DNA of 64,000 bases from Zobellia barbeyronii (GTDB lineage Bacteria; Bacteroidota; Bacteroidia; Flavobacteriales; Flavobacteriaceae), in NCBI RefSeq assembly GCF_018603515.1, contig NZ_JACATN010000001.1, positions 620,001 through 684,000 of the forward strand, in the 5' to 3' direction. Made by a program: the position numbers and the translations under genes. Shown here piece by piece: positions 1-8,363 of the stretch (positions are counted from its first letter, which is position 1; each line of letters starts with the position of its first letter). The notes under the pieces are model-generated. The model searched no databases and had not been told where the DNA came from. It was given only the letters and a program-made list of their open reading frames with translations.

Positions 1-3000
1 GCAGCTAAACGAAATTTCGCCTCATTAGACAAACCGTTTGTTTCTCTCAATCGGTTCATACTGGACACATCTGCATTACCAGATAATGCCAACGTATACA
101 GCCGATATGCCTGCGCCAAATCCGAACTATTATTATCCGAACGCCATTGTTTTGAACTATTCTGCTGGTACTTCAACCAACTTGACTTGAATCCAATTGG
201 CAGCACATATCCTTTCTTTTCGGCTTCTAACAGAAAATGTCCGGCATACGAAGTACCCCAATCATTAGAATAGTTTTGGCCCGGCCAATATGAAAAGCCT
301 CCTGTGGCATTTTGATAACCGCCTAAAAGTTTAATAGCACGCACCACATTCTGTTGTATACTTTTCTTCCTATTCCCGTCTAAGTCAAAAATATCCGAAA
401 GATATAATTGCGGAAATGCTGCGGACGTAGTCTGTTCTAAACACCCGTGCGGATAGCGAATCAGGTTTTGCATGCGGCCATTAAAGTTCATTGGCGGTAA
501 AGTAGACAACTCAATTTCTGCTGAATTACTTCCAATAATACCAAAAGTTTCCAAATTTATGGTCTGTGAGGAATTAGGCTCCAAGATTACTTTTTGCATT
601 TCTGATGTAACGGGATTAGGATTTACCACATCAATGGGAATTTCAAAAGAAGCCGTTTCTCCATTACCAGAAGCTTCAACGATAACTTTTCCTATTCCTT
701 TAAAATCGGCTACCTTCAATTCAAAATATGCCATTTTTTCATCAGGCTGGTCAAAAATAAGCGTTTGAGTAGCGTCTCCAGAAATAGTAAACGATGGGTC
801 CGACTTCAATTTTAAAGTGACATTTTTTATTTTCTTTTCCATAGCAAATACAGTGACCGGAAGAGTCACTTTTTCACCAGGCGTGATTTTTCTAGGCAAC
901 GAAGCCAAAACCATCAGTGGTTTGCGTACCGGAGTGGTCTTTTCTGCCATTCCATAAGCTTCGGTTTGAGAATTGCCTGCTACTACCATGGTTCGCACAG
1001 AACCAATGTATTTGGGGATTTTAATTTCATGTGACTTGGTTTCCCCTTCTTTCAGACTAAATGGACCCAAATGAACTACCATAGGCTCAAAACGGTTAGC
1101 CTTTTTATTTTTTGCTCCAGCTAATTCCCCATCACCACCAATAGCAAATACTTGATTTACCTTACCGCCAAAAGCTCCAATAACATCATCAAACACATCC
1201 CAAGTTTTTACACCAAGCGCTTCGTGAGCATAGAAAGTACCCCATGGGTCTGGGGTTACAAAACGTGTTAAGTCCAACAAACCTTCGTCTACTAATGCAA
1301 TGCTATACGTCATTGCCATCTTGGTCTTCTCGCCAACTTTAACCGTTATGGTCTCTTCCGGCTGTAATACCTCGGGCATTGTAATAATAGGTTCGATTTT
1401 CGTAGCTGGGTTCTCTACTGAAACAGGTACAACACCATATAATCTAATGGGATTATCGTTCAAAGTATTGGCATGAGGCTGCAACAAAGAAATGTGAATA
1501 AACATATTGGGCGCATAAAGCTCGCTCATAGCTAGTTCAAATTTCGTTTCATCTTTTGCCGTATCTACCCAAAGGCTTTTTAAAACTTCCGTACCGTTCT
1601 CTATGGTAACCAAAGCACGGCTCCCTATAGAACTAGGAAAAGTTATTGTAGCATTTTCACCAACATTATAGATTTCCTTATCTGTTGAAAACACCAACAT
1701 AGTAGCAGCAGAAGGGTCCGTTTTACGAGATTTTCCTGCCCAGCCCGGCCAATCTATATACATAGTTTTTGCAGTGGAATGTCCTCCGTTAGGGTCTTCC
1801 ACACGCACTAAATACCTACCCCATTCAGGATACTTTAATTCAAATTTAAAATTAGCTTTACCGCTGGCATTGGTGCTGATTATCTTTTCAAAGACCTTCT
1901 CGTGATATTGACTACTACTATAATTAGATAAATTATCAGCAGAAGTATCCCACCACCATCTCCAACTTACTTTATGAATAGTTACATTCAAATTTTTAGC
2001 GGCCTTAGGATTACCCTTTTCATCTACTGTAACCACATCAAAAGTATGAGGTGTGTCCGTTAAAAGCATTCCCCTATTTTTATCACCTTTAGGAACAGTC
2101 AGTCCTACATAAGTGTTATAGGGCGAATATATTTTTGAAAACACATCCGTACTAAAATCACCTCCATTTTCATATACTTTGGTTATAAAAGCTGCTTTTA
2201 GTATTCCTGGCGCCTTGCTTATAAGCTGGGGGTTCATGCTAAAGCGCGTCTTGCCTTCTGCATCTACTTTACCATCAAAAACTACTTGGTCCTCTACCGA
2301 AAAAGTTCTGGTAGGGTCATCAAAAACATAACCGGGAAATTTACTGAATGTAGTATTAGATGCATTGAATTTTGCTGTAATGTCAGCTTTCAGATTTTTT
2401 GCAATTGCACCATGCAACCACTTCACTTCCATCATACCGGTAATGGGCTTAGTTGCATTTAAAATTTCATCATCAAACTCGGTTTTGATTTTTAAACGAT
2501 TGGGCTTAATGGTTTCAATTTTTAGTGATTTTGTAAACGTAGCTCCACCAACCGAAATTTTAGCCGACCAATTTCCGGTAGGTGCATTTTCATCTGTTTT
2601 TAGATTAAATTGATAAAAATTATTAAGTCCGTTTGTTCTGATCTCACGTTGAACAATTTTGTTGTAAGGGTCCAACAATTCTAATTTTACGGGGTGGTTT
2701 TCCGGTAGTTTATGTGCGTTGTCATTCAGCATAAAAGAAAGGAAAATTTCATCTCCGGGACGCCAAACTCCTCTTTCACCAAAAATGAAGCCTTTAAGTC
2801 CTTTTTGAAGTTCTACCCCAGATACCTTGAACTTACTGACGGAAAGTGCGTTACCGTCATTTAATTTTACATAGGTTTTTTGACCATTGCTCTCTGCTAC
2901 TGCAAAATAAGCTGGTTTTTCTGCATCAAATATAGCCATGCCCTCTATATCGGTTACCACACTCCCCAACGTCTGTTGTTGATAATTGTAAAATGTAACC

Positions 3001-4631
3001 TTAGCTCCGGCAACAGGCTTGGTATTCAAAATATCCGTTACCGCAACAAAGTAACTTTTATTAACTCCCTTTTTGACGGTCACACCTAAATCTGACGCCA
3101 GAACATTCATCCCTACTTTTTTATCATAGTAATAGGATTTGTCACAAGGGTTTTCTCTTTCGTTCCAGTTATAATCGTAGTAGTAATCATCATAGTAATA
3201 GTTCTCTACATTGTCCCAAGAACTATTCTCATTTTCTTCATCAAAATCTTCCTCATCTTCAGCTACAGACTCAAAATTGGAACTTTCACAACCGTAGGCG
3301 CTATCTTCAGGGCCAAAATCTAATTCAACCCTATAAATAGCGCCAACATCTGGCGTAATAAGGGTTTTAAGGTCAAGCGCATGCGCCACCCATTTTCCGT
3401 TAGAACTAGATAAATTATCTAAAGTTATTTTCTTGCGTGCAATAGGTCTTGCTACCGCCCGTAAATCTCCTTGCCCGTTTAAATTACTGTTTTGTAAAAA
3501 CTGAAGAATATTATTCTCATAAATTTTAAAAACAGAAATCTTTACCGATGCTAAACTTACCGTTTCAAAATTGACTTTAAGATTACTGGAAGAAGGTAGA
3601 ATTGTACCATTAGAAAGAAATCTCACCTGTGGTTTAAGCTTTTCAAAAGCAATTCTCTCTATAAACTTAGTTTTCAATTTATTACCGTCCGTACTCTCTA
3701 TACCCTCATAAACTTCTAGTGTTACCGTACCATCAATATCTTTGGAAGGGTATACTTTTAAGGTATTTCCGTCTACAGCATACTTAACGTTATCGTCTTG
3801 CTCCAATACTACCAGCCCCATAAAATTCTGACCTTTCTTTAATGGGTCTGAAAAATTAATGGACACAACAGCACTTTCTCCCGTCTCTACAGTAGCATCC
3901 AATACAGTAAAGTTATTTTTACCAGGTATGGTAATGGTTTCAGCACCTTCACTTTCAATATTAAACTGCTTACCGCCCCATGAAACCTCTAGTTTAGAAT
4001 CTTCATCATACCTCTGAATACTATCTATTTTAAAAGAAAACTGAGTCCCTTTTTCTGTTCCTGCATCGAACTTAATCCGGATAGGTTTCCCATTTTGGGT
4101 TGCGGAAACCAATTGCTCCGATTTTTCTAGAGGAAAAACATCTGCCATGCGCAACTGCCCGGTGATGTACTGGAATTCCTTAGAATACGACTGCAGAGCA
4201 TTTGTATAAATATTGAACTGCTGTTCTAAAGTTTTTACACTGAAGTTCAATGCACCTAAATCATCTGGCAAATCACTTATAATATCATCTAGATTCAGAG
4301 TGAATTGATATTCTGTATTCTGTTCAAAACCATTTAAAGGAACAAAAGCTATTGTGCGGTTATCAAGAGCTACTACTTTACCCTCTACTTTTGGAGATAC
4401 GTTAAAGAAATCTTCATTTAGCTCATCGCCTGCATTCCATTCTTCAACCGGCGTATTCAGAACCACTCTTACACTACTCTGGGCCGAAATAATTCCGTGA
4501 GAAACCTGACCTACGTAATCTTGAAAACGATTAAGGTTATCTGCCTGCTGGCTAGCATCTTCTTTTTTGGAAGTACATGCCGATAAAAAAACAAAAAGAA
4601 TCAGAAAACGAAAAAGAAAATTGACCTTCAT
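1..4631 (-). CDS. Alpha-2-macroglobulin family lipoprotein (C-terminus outside the window)
   Basis: Large bacterial alpha-2-macroglobulin, thought to trap proteases at the cell surface or in the periplasm. The frame opens with ATG at 4631 and stays open to base 1, giving about 1,543 residues. The N-terminus is a short hydrophobic lipoprotein signal ending in LSAC with lipid Cys19. The thioester motif CLEQ is intact (codons at 432-443 on the complement), preceded by an RYPHG segment as in thioester-forming bacterial members. Between them lie repeated beta-sandwich (MG) domains, including an MG2-type GERGVWRPGDEIFLSF stretch. An unusual Tyr/Asp/Glu-rich insert flanked by two cysteines lies around residues 448-504. 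A TAttTTTG -7 element lies 17 bases upstream of the start. The partner pbpC often found beside such genes would be off the left edge, which cannot be checked. Family call is firm; the target protease is unknown. Confidence 0.93.
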   Translation of the reverse strand, partial: MKVNFLFRFLILFVFLSACTSKKEDASQQADNLNRFQDYVGQVSHGIISAQSSVRVVLNTPVEEWNAGDELNEDFFNVSPKVEGKVVALDNRTIAFVPLNGFEQNTEYQFTLNLDDIISDLPDDLGALNFSVKTLEQQFNIYTNALQSYSKEFQYITGQLRMADVFPLEKSEQLVSATQNGKPIRIKFDAGTEKGTQFSFKIDSIQRYDEDSKLEVSWGGKQFNIESEGAETITIPGKNNFTVLDATVETGESAVVSINFSDPLKKGQNFMGLVVLEQDDNVKYAVDGNTLKVYPSKDIDGTVTLEVYEGIESTDGNKLKTKFIERIAFEKLKPQVRFLSNGTILPSSSNLKVNFETVSLASVKISVFKIYENNILQFLQNSNLNGQGDLRAVARPIARKKITLDNLSSSNGKWVAHALDLKTLITPDVGAIYRVELDFGPEDSAYGCESSNFESVAEDEEDFDEENENSSWDNVENYYYDDYYYDYNWNERENPCDKSYYYDKKVGMNVLASDLGVTVKKGVNKSYFVAVTDILNTKPVAGAKVTFYNYQQQTLGSVVTDIEGMAIFDAEKPAYFAVAESNGQKTYVKLNDGNALSVSKFKVSGVELQKGLKGFIFGERGVWRPGDEIFLSFMLNDNAHKLPENHPVKLELLDPYNKIVQREIRTNGLNNFYQFNLKTDENAPTGNWSAKISVGGATFTKSLKIETIKPNRLKIKTEFDDEILNATKPITGMMEVKWLHGAIAKNLKADITAKFNASNTTFSKFPGYVFDDPTRTFSVEDQVVFDGKVDAEGKTRFSMNPQLISKAPGILKAAFITKVYENGGDFSTDVFSKIYSPYNTYVGLTVPKGDKNRGMLLTDTPHTFDVVTVDEKGNPKAAKNLNVTIHKVSWRWWWDTSADNLSNYSSSQYHEKVFEKIISTNASGKANFKFELKYPEWGRYLVRVEDPNGGHSTAKTMYIDWPGWAGKSRKTDPSAATMLVFSTDKEIYNVGENATITFPSSIGSRALVTIENGTEVLKSLWVDTAKDETKFELAMSELYAPNMFIHISLLQPHANTLNDNPIRLYGVVPVSVENPATKIEPIITMPEVLQPEETITVKVGEKTKMAMTYSIALVDEGLLDLTRFVTPDPWGTFYAHEALGVKTWDVFDDVIGAFGGKVNQVFAIGGDGELAGAKNKKANRFEPMVVHLGPFSLKEGETKSHEIKIPKYIGSVRTMVVAGNSQTEAYGMAEKTTPVRKPLMVLASLPRKITPGEKVTLPVTVFAMEKKIKNVTLKLKSDPSFTISGDATQTLIFDQPDEKMAYFELKVADFKGIGKVIVEASGNGETASFEIPIDVVNPNPVTSEMQKVILEPNSSQTINLETFGIIGSNSAEIELSTLPPMNFNGRMQNLIRYPHGCLEQTTSAAFPQLYLSDIFDLDGNRKKSIQQNVVRAIKLLGGYQNATGGFSYWPGQNYSNDWGTSYAGHFLLEAEKKGYVLPIGFKSSWLKYQQNSSKQWRSDNNSSDLAQAYRLYTLALSGNADVSSMNRLRETNGLSNEAKFRLA

Positions 4632-4972
4632 AAAAAGATTGTTTTACACAAAAATAGCAGTTAATAGGTAGAGTACGTCACGGTTTTCCTTGAATTATGG
4701 ATAGATAAAAGCCCTGTTTTCAGTATAAAAAAATAAATTGATTATTGTATTATTCACTCTAAAATCCCAAAAATCAGGATACGGACAGACTTATATTAAA
4801 TTATTGGAAAGATGTATTTCATCGAAAACAGAAACTAATCAACCAGAGTAAACAATATATTTTAGATATTCGCCTCACGATAACACCCCCTTATCAATTC
4901 GCTGAACACGAGAACACCCCACTTTTCTCTCCTACTTTTTAAGAACACGCCTACTTACAAATAGAACTTTGT
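4632..4972. other. Divergent intergenic region without a gene
   Basis: About 340 bases between the minus-strand macroglobulin gene and the plus-strand CAP lipoprotein gene. Apart from the -7 element near the left edge, I see no ORF of credible length, no RNA gene and no strong hairpin. It presumably carries the promoters of both flanking genes. Confidence 0.6.
4649..4656 (-). promoter_or_regulatory. -7 element of the alpha-2-macroglobulin promoter
   Basis: Read on the minus strand the bases are TATTTTTG, an exact match to the Bacteroidota -7 consensus TAnnTTTG, 17 bases upstream of the ATG. No TTG is seen at the usual -33 spacing, so this is a half-supported promoter. Confidence 0.45.
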
Positions 4973-5449
4973 ATGAAAATGAGAACGCACTATATTGCAC
5001 TCGTTTTATTTGTATGCACTTTGGCCTCTTGTAGTAAAGAGTCCGTTGAGGCTGCAGATATAATCGAGAAAGAAAATGCTGAAATTGTAGAAAAAGAACT
5101 TCTTGAAGCCGTTAATGGACACCGGCTATCTATTGGAGTAAATTCACTGGAATTTAGCTCCGTGGCTTATCTACATGCCAATAAACACACCGATTACATG
5201 ATTTCTAAAGGCGCATTGAACCACGATAATTTTAGTTCACGTGCATCTGAAATATCTGCTGTAGAAGCTGCTGAATTCGTTGCCGAAAATGTAGCAAAAG
5301 ATTATTCTACTGTTTCTGAAGCCCTTTCTGGATGGTTAAATAGTAGCAGTCATAAAAGAACCATGGAGGGTGAATTTACCCATACTGCGGTAAGCGTAAA
5401 GAAAGATAGTAACGGAAAATTGTATTTTACTCAAATATTTTTTCGTTAA
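4973..5449 (+). CDS. CAP-domain (SCP/PR1-like) lipoprotein
   Basis: A 158-residue secreted protein. Residues 1-20 form a lipoprotein signal (hydrophobic run ending LASC, lipid Cys20). The rest is one CAP domain of the short bacterial type. Visible landmarks are a helix with HANKHTDYM, a GALNHDNF segment, the AENVA motif, the WLNSSSHKRTME segment that corresponds to the family's W-x-N-S-x-x-H motif, and the terminal YFTQIFFR strand. Bacterial CAP proteins are extracytoplasmic but their biochemical role is mostly unknown. ATG at 4973 or the Met two codons later are both possible starts. It is a single gene, with a different promoter from the dioxygenase that follows. Confidence 0.85.
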   Translation: MKMRTHYIALVLFVCTLASCSKESVEAADIIEKENAEIVEKELLEAVNGHRLSIGVNSLEFSSVAYLHANKHTDYMISKGALNHDNFSSRASEISAVEAAEFVAENVAKDYSTVSEALSGWLNSSSHKRTMEGEFTHTAVSVKKDSNGKLYFTQIFFR

Positions 5450-5509
5450 TTTTTAGGTGTTGAAATCCACTATATACAACACATACTAGTAATACAACAT
5501 ACTTTTTCA

Positions 5510-5517
5510 TAGCTTTG
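5510..5517 (+). promoter_or_regulatory. -7 element upstream of 3-hydroxyanthranilate dioxygenase
   Basis: TAGCTTTG matches TAnnTTTG exactly. No TTG stands at the expected -33 position, so the call rests on the -7 box alone. It would give a leader of roughly 60 bases that contains the stem-loop at 5528-5564. Confidence 0.4.
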
Positions 5518-5527
5518 AGATGAAATG

Positions 5528-5564
5528 ACCTCCTTTTGCACATGTACAAACATGAGCAAGAGGT
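5528..5564 (+). promoter_or_regulatory. Stem-loop in the leader of 3-hydroxyanthranilate dioxygenase
   Basis: ACCTC (5528-5532) pairs with GAGGT (5560-5564), TTGC (5536-5539) with GCAA (5556-5559), and CATG (5541-5544) with CATG (5551-5554). The loop has six bases, with one A-A mismatch and a three-base bulge on the left. There is no U-tract, so it is not an ordinary terminator. It lies between the likely transcription start and the ATG at 5585. A regulatory role is inference. Confidence 0.4.
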
Positions 5565-5584
5565 TTTGGTTCTAAAGTCAATAT

Positions 5585-6124
5585 ATGTCCATTAAAGCTC
5601 CTTTTAATCTCAATAACTGGATAGAAGAAAACAGGCACACCCTTAAACCTCCCGTTGGCAATAAAAACCTTTACAAAGATGCCGGAGACTATATTGTTAT
5701 GGTAGTTGCCGGGCCCAATGCCAGAAAGGATTACCACTATAATGAAACCGAAGAACTTTTCTATCAACTAGAAGGGAACATAGAAATTCATATACAAGAA
5801 GACGGGCAAAAAAAAACAATGACACTTGGTCCAGGTGATATGTATTTACATCCAGCCAAAATACCACACTCACCCGTTCGTCATGAAGGCAGTATAGGCT
5901 TAGTTATTGAGCGTAAACGATCCGATATGAACGTAGATGATGGGCTACTTTGGTTTTGTGACAATTGCAATAATAAACTTTACGAAGCTTATTTTACCCT
6001 AAATGATATTGAAATTGACTTTTTAAAGCATTTCAAACATTTTTATGGTTCTAAAGACCTGCGCACCTGTGATAATTGCGGCACAGTTATGCCCGTAGAC
6101 CCAAGATTTGTTAGCAGTGATTAA
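5585..6124 (+). CDS. 3-hydroxyanthranilate 3,4-dioxygenase
   Basis: Opens the ring of 3-hydroxyanthranilate to 2-amino-3-carboxymuconate semialdehyde in the kynurenine branch of tryptophan breakdown or NAD synthesis. The 179-residue length fits bacterial members. The cupin iron ligands His51, Glu57 and His95 are in place, with the substrate-side Arg47 and Arg99. A C-terminal rubredoxin-like metal site is complete: CDNC at 125-128 and CDNC at 162-165. No other kynurenine-pathway gene lies nearby, so the rest of the pathway must be encoded elsewhere. ATG at 5585 gives the family's normal N-terminus. The leader has a -7 box and a stem-loop. Confidence 0.95.
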   Translation: MSIKAPFNLNNWIEENRHTLKPPVGNKNLYKDAGDYIVMVVAGPNARKDYHYNETEELFYQLEGNIEIHIQEDGQKKTMTLGPGDMYLHPAKIPHSPVRHEGSIGLVIERKRSDMNVDDGLLWFCDNCNNKLYEAYFTLNDIEIDFLKHFKHFYGSKDLRTCDNCGTVMPVDPRFVSSD

Positions 6125-6215
6125 AGATTATTTAATTAGTAAAACAAAAATTACCGTTCTTTGGAAATAGCCCCAACCTAGCCGGTTTCTACAGATGTCC
6201 CCACATTAACCACTT

Positions 6216-7826
6216 ATGACCAAACAACAAATTCTAAAATACTTAGCTATACTAGTTGTAGGAAGCAGTATTTCTTTGTTTATCTTCTTTTCCATTAACA
6301 CTAGATATCTCCTTAGAAATAAAGCGACGATAGACAACGCAGTTAATAAATCTGTAATAAAACTAGAAGATGAACTCAACAAAATAAATTTAGTTGTTGA
6401 GTCAATGGCATTTTTTTACGAAAACAAAAATTTTATCCCCCAACATCTATTTGAACGGTTTACTGACCCCTTTTTAAAAGAACTTAACGGCATAAAAGTA
6501 CTTGCGTGGGCACCGAAAATTGAAGACTCGGAAAAAGATAAGTTTGAGAAAATTACTTCAATTAAAGAGGCTAATTCTCAATACAATCTTATTCCTTCGA
6601 AAAAAAGGGATATATATTACCCAGTAAGAGTTCTAAATCCATTAGAGCCTTTCAGAACCGTATTAGGGTATAACTTATACTCCGATAGCATTAAAAGAGA
6701 TGTAATTCTCCAGTCTATTAAAACAAACAAACCAGCTATTACCGGACCAATAACCTTACTGGCAGCCAATAATTATGCTAAGGGCATTCTAGCAATAAAG
6801 TCAGTAAGTGATTTAAAATCCACAGAGAGCAAAGGAATTGTTGTGGGAGTCTATCGTATGGATAAGCTCATATCAGAAACCTTAAAATCAGAAGTTAAGG
6901 TCTTTGACATTTGTATTCATGATTCCACGGATGATGCGCTTCTTTTTTCAAATGTTGATGAAAGTAAAATAAACGATAAAAAATTCTATAAAACTGCTAT
7001 TGAAAGGACCATTAATGCCGTAGATCGGAAATGGGATGTTCATTTTGTGCCGAAATCCGAGTATCTATCTTTTCCCCATATTTTTGAATCTTATGTAGTA
7101 TTGATTTTAGGTTTAGCCACAACCTGTTTATTAATCTTGCTTGCCAGAAGAAGGGATAATCATAATGACCGCCTTGAAGCTCGCGTATTACTGCGAACGG
7201 CCGAACTTGAGGAATCAAACAAACAGAAAGAAAATCTTTTAAGAGAAATACATCATAGGGTAAAGAACAACCTCCAGATTACGTCTAGCCTAATTAATAT
7301 GCAGAAGCGGAAGTTGGTTAGTAAAGAAGCTATTACCGCACTACAGGACAGCCAGGCAAGAATATCTGCCATAGCGCTTACACATCAAAAAATATATCAA
7401 GACAAAGATTCAAAGGCGGTAAATCTCCATGCATACCTGAAGGATCTAATGGAGTATCAAAATAAAATATCGCCAACCTTTAGTTATAAAATAAACTGCC
7501 CAGAAATATCTATAGACCTGGATCGCGCCGTACCTCTTGCCCTTATCATTTCAGAACTGGTAACGAATGCCGTAAAGCACGCTTACCCGGATACTACCAA
7601 GTATAATGAGCTTATTATTGATGTTGATGTGCTGGATGATGGAATGGCGGCATTCTCAATTAAGGATAACGGAAAAGGACTGCCTGAAGGTTTTGCCATT
7701 GAAAATGCAGAAGGAATAGGATTTGATATTGTAAAAGCGCTCTGTAGACAAATTTCAGCTGAATTAACTTATAACTCAACTGAAAGTGGAACACATTTTA
7801 CCGTAACTTTCGATAACAAAGTATAA
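6216..7826 (+). CDS. Membrane sensor histidine kinase, CHASE domain plus HisKA_2/HATPase
   Basis: A 536-residue two-component sensor. Transmembrane segment 1 spans about residues 9-27. A periplasmic CHASE-type ligand-binding domain follows at about 40-280, including the NPLEPFRTVLGYNLYSD stretch typical of CHASE. Transmembrane segment 2 spans about 291-310, with a short coiled linker next. The HisKA_2 dimerisation domain has EIHHRVKNNLQ (phospho-acceptor His346 or His347). The HATPase domain shows ELVTNAVKHAYP (N box), KDNGKGLP (G1) and GIGFDIVKAL (G2). CHASE domains are known to sense small extracellular molecules; the ligand here is unknown. No response regulator is adjacent, so it is an orphan kinase. 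Confidence 0.92.
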   Translation: MTKQQILKYLAILVVGSSISLFIFFSINTRYLLRNKATIDNAVNKSVIKLEDELNKINLVVESMAFFYENKNFIPQHLFERFTDPFLKELNGIKVLAWAPKIEDSEKDKFEKITSIKEANSQYNLIPSKKRDIYYPVRVLNPLEPFRTVLGYNLYSDSIKRDVILQSIKTNKPAITGPITLLAANNYAKGILAIKSVSDLKSTESKGIVVGVYRMDKLISETLKSEVKVFDICIHDSTDDALLFSNVDESKINDKKFYKTAIERTINAVDRKWDVHFVPKSEYLSFPHIFESYVVLILGLATTCLLILLARRRDNHNDRLEARVLLRTAELEESNKQKENLLREIHHRVKNNLQITSSLINMQKRKLVSKEAITALQDSQARISAIALTHQKIYQDKDSKAVNLHAYLKDLMEYQNKISPTFSYKINCPEISIDLDRAVPLALIISELVTNAVKHAYPDTTKYNELIIDVDVLDDGMAAFSIKDNGKGLPEGFAIENAEGIGFDIVKALCRQISAELTYNSTESGTHFTVTFDNKV

Positions 7827-7873
7827 TAGCGGCTTAAGCCTACTCTTCTACAGAACCTTAAATTATAAAGAAC

Positions 7874-8230
7874 ATGCTACAAAAAATACTGATTGGTTTT
7901 ATCGCTTTTTTACACCTTTATATTTTATATTTTGAGATGTTCGCATGGACTACCAAGGGCAGAAAAGTATTTAGCAAGTTTCCTCCTGAACTTTTTGAGC
8001 CTACCAAACCAATGGCAGCAAACCAAGGACTTTATAATGGTTTTCTTGCGGCAGGTCTTATCTGGTCACTCTTTATTACTGATGTTGTATGGCAAGACAA
8101 CGTTGCCCTCTTCTTTCTAGGGTGCGTTTCAATAGCAGGAATATACGGTGCCTTTTCTGTTGAAAAGAAAATACTCTACATACAGACAGTGCCTGCATTA
8201 ATTACTATTGCCCTTATTTTATTTAGCTAA
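7874..8230 (+). CDS. DUF1304 family membrane protein
   Basis: A 118-residue hydrophobic protein with four predicted transmembrane helices. The segment ANQGLYNGFLAAGLIW is the hallmark of the DUF1304 family, found in many bacteria without an assigned function. The N-terminal helix carries a LYILYFEMFAW segment, also typical of the family. It follows the histidine kinase by 47 bases on the same strand, so co-transcription is possible. Function unknown. Confidence 0.85.
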   Translation: MLQKILIGFIAFLHLYILYFEMFAWTTKGRKVFSKFPPELFEPTKPMAANQGLYNGFLAAGLIWSLFITDVVWQDNVALFFLGCVSIAGIYGAFSVEKKILYIQTVPALITIALILFS

Positions 8231-8363
8231 CCACAATTACAGAAATTATATCAATATTAAAGAACCCACTGCAAATTAATGCATCTGGCAAAACCTCTTT
8301 TTTCTGGTTTAGAAAAAGTATCTTTATAAAAAATATAACAATACACACTAAAAAAGTTATAAA

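Noticed and set aside
472-768. 98-codon plus-strand frame inside the macroglobulin gene
   Set aside because: It is antisense to the continuous macroglobulin frame, which contains the CLEQ motif; it has no family resemblance.
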